From contig NZ_JBPKAO010000012.1 in NCBI RefSeq assembly GCF_051216895.1, forward strand, positions 1-64,000: DNA of 64,000 nt, in the 5' to 3' direction. This DNA is from Aquipuribacter sp051216895. Its GTDB lineage: Bacteria; Actinomycetota; Actinomycetes; Actinomycetales; JBBAYJ01. The first letter of the stretch is position 1, and every line of letters starts with the position of its first letter. The position numbers were made by a program, and so were the translations under genes. Shown here in pieces: positions 62,555 through 64,000 of this stretch. The notes below the pieces were generated by a model. It made no database searches. It saw nothing but the letters and a program-made list of their open reading frames with translations, and was not told the DNA's origin.

Positions 62555-64000
62555 ATCACCGTCACGCAGGACCCGCTGAGCGCCGCCGCCCCCACCGGGC
62601 GGCGGCGCTCAGCCGCGCGACGACCGTGGCTGCTGCAGGTCGCCGTCGTGCTGACCGGCCTGGTGTTCGCCTCACCCGCGTTCTTCCTGCTGTGGGAGTC
62701 GGTCCGCCTCGGCGGGGACCTGGTGGCGGTGGTGGCCACCAGCGACGTCCTCGCCCCGCTGGCCCGCTCGCTGCTGCTGGCCTCGGCCTGCGCCGTGGGC
62801 TGCATGGCGCTGGGCACGACGCTGGCGGTCCTCGTCTCGCGGACGGACGTGCTCGGCCGCGACGTGCTGCGGGTCGCCCTGGCGATGCCCATCGTGGTGC
62901 CCAGCTTCGTCGGGGCGACGGCGCTCATCGCGGCCACCGGCCGGGGCGGGCTGGTGCCGTTCGTGCCCCGCCCGGAGGGGTTCCTGGGCGCGTTCACGGT
63001 CCTGACCGTGCTCAGCTACCCCTACGTCTACCTGCTCGTGCTGGCCCGGCTCCGGCACACCCCGCGCAGCCACGAGGAGGCCGCCCGGCTGCTGGGCGCC
63101 GGCACGTGGCGGACCATGACCACCGTGCTGCTGCCGCAGCTGCGTCCGGCGGCCTCGGCCGGCGGCCTGCTGGTGTTCCTGTACGTGCTCAGCGACTTCG
63201 GCGCCGTCGCGCTGCTGCGCTACGACACCATCACCCGGGTCATCTACTCGACGCGGTTGCTGGACCGGACCACGTCGGTGACGCTGGGGCTGTTCCTGGC
63301 CGTGCTGGCGATCGGGGTCACCCTGCTGGCCCGATCGGCCGCGCCGGAGCCCCCCGGGCCCAAGCCGGCCAAGGCCGCGCAACGGGTCCGCCTGGGCCGG
63401 TGGCGCCTGCCCGTCAGCCTGCTGCCGTGGGCGGTCCTGCTCGTCGGGCTCGTCGGTCCCGTCGTGGTGTTCGCGACCTGGGCGCTGCGAGGCTCGACCG
63501 CCGTCGGGTTCGGCTACAGCGGCCCCGGGGACTCCCTGGCGTTCCTCGTCGAGCCGACCCTGAGCTCCGCAGGAGCGGCCGTGACCGCGGCCGCGGTGGC
63601 GATCGTCCTGGTGCTGCCCCTGGCCGTGGCCTCGGTGCGGCGTCCGGACCGGTTGTCGCGCGGCGTCGTCGCGGTCGTCACCAGCGTGTTCGCCCTGCCG
63701 GGGCTGCTCGTGGCCCTCACGCTGGTGTTCGTCGCGCTGTCGGCGCCCGGCCCCCTGGGTGCGCTGTACCAGACGTTCCCGCTGCTGATCCTGGGCTACG
63801 TGCTGCACTTCGGCGCCCAGGCGCTGCGCTCGTCGCAGACGGCGCTGGCCGGGGTCCCCGTCCGGCTGGACGAGGCGGCGCGGACGCTCGGGGCCTCGCC
63901 GGCCCGCCGCTTCCTCACCGTCGACCTGCCCCTGGTGGCGCCGGGCCTGGCCGCCGGCGCCGGCCTCGTCCTGCTGAGCACGCTGAAGGAGCTGCCGGCG
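62555..64000 (+). CDS. fbpB: Iron(III) ABC transporter permease, FbpB-like (partial, cut by window end)
   Basis: At least 482 codons continue to the window edge. It shows two tandem permease halves with many helices. The EAA loops are EEAARLLGAGTWRTMTTVLLPQL and DEAARTLGASPARRFLTVDLPLV, typical of the fused FbpB/ThiP-type permeases. The start is unclear: no ATG, GTG or TTG lies between the fbpA stop and the first helix. ATC at 62555, 5 nt after a GAGG, is my choice; CTG 62576 or GTG 62648 (which would remove the positively charged N-terminus) are alternatives. Confidence 0.85.
   Translation, partial: MTVTQDPLSAAAPTGRRRSAARRPWLLQVAVVLTGLVFASPAFFLLWESVRLGGDLVAVVATSDVLAPLARSLLLASACAVGCMALGTTLAVLVSRTDVLGRDVLRVALAMPIVVPSFVGATALIAATGRGGLVPFVPRPEGFLGAFTVLTVLSYPYVYLLVLARLRHTPRSHEEAARLLGAGTWRTMTTVLLPQLRPAASAGGLLVFLYVLSDFGAVALLRYDTITRVIYSTRLLDRTTSVTLGLFLAVLAIGVTLLARSAAPEPPGPKPAKAAQRVRLGRWRLPVSLLPWAVLLVGLVGPVVVFATWALRGSTAVGFGYSGPGDSLAFLVEPTLSSAGAAVTAAAVAIVLVLPLAVASVRRPDRLSRGVVAVVTSVFALPGLLVALTLVFVALSAPGPLGALYQTFPLLILGYVLHFGAQALRSSQTALAGVPVRLDEAARTLGASPARRFLTVDLPLVAPGLAAGAGLVLLSTLKELPA

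Overview
This window is a 64 kb piece of a very GC-rich, gene-dense chromosome from an actinobacterium that makes mycothiol (mshB present). Supporting signs are the actinobacterial families DUF3117, DUF4245 and DivIVA-domain protein, glucosyl-3-phosphoglycerate synthase, a SigE/anti-sigma/HtrA/TatB module, frequent GTG starts, 4-nt ATGA/GTGA gene overlaps, and many starts with a TANNNT -10 element only 6-7 nt upstream, as expected for leaderless transcripts. I cannot fix the genus. I saw no tRNA, rRNA, CRISPR array, insertion sequence or prophage.

Layout. 1-6.4 kb: end of an unknown gene, a DMT-family exporter (-), a cytosolic MgtE-N/CBS protein, a DUF1003 membrane protein, an orphan PilB/GspE-type ATPase with a C-terminal zinc-ribbon tail, and the Mrp Fe-S carrier. 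6.4-10 kb (-): sigE, anti-sigma factor, HtrA-like protease and tatB, an envelope-stress module. 10-15.6 kb: O-methyltransferase, DUF3117, enoyl-CoA hydratase, then a coupled minus-strand set (dihydropteroate synthase, gpgS, DivIVA-domain protein, SRPBCC protein, 3-methyladenine glycosylase). 15.8-25.8 kb: a secreted LVIVD-repeat protein, a LOG-family protein, dapE, dapD, a lysozyme-like protein and a 1263-residue secreted metallopeptidase. 25.8-37.3 kb: citrate synthase, dapC, 7Fe ferredoxin, a VanW-domain protein, flavin reductase, an FtsH-like AAA protease, mshB and typA. 37.3-41.2 kb: a MutT-like Nudix hydrolase and BCCT transporter coupled to typA, then a pterin dehydratase/VOC fusion coupled to a VIT1-type transporter. 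41.2-48 kb: a five-gene oligopeptide ABC transporter operon. 48-57.5 kb: ychF, rmuC, an internally deleted DUF222/HNH gene, ispH, xseA-xseB, DUF4245, a PfkB kinase, carbonic anhydrase and an isoprenylcysteine methyltransferase-like protein. 57.5-64 kb: fumC, a repeat-rich transglycosylase, and an iron(III) ABC transporter whose binding-protein/permease part lies behind a clear DtxR/IdeR-type iron box; the permease runs off the end.

From general knowledge, the backbone order (fumC, DUF4245, xseB/xseA, ispH, ychF, typA, mshB, ferredoxin, dapC, dapD, dapE, LOG, folP, gpgS, tag, DUF3117, methyltransferase, sigE, anti-sigma, htrA, tatB, mrp, CBS/MgtE-N) follows the Mycobacterium tuberculosis Rv1098c-Rv1232c interval. 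This is therefore a core chromosomal segment. The LVIVD protein, the metallopeptidase, the BCCT and VIT transporters, the HNH remnant and the iron ABC operon look like lineage-specific additions. Lysine/diaminopimelate synthesis (dapC, dapD, dapE), the TCA cycle (gltA, fumC), mycothiol, isoprenoid and folate metabolism, and envelope stress are the main processes represented.
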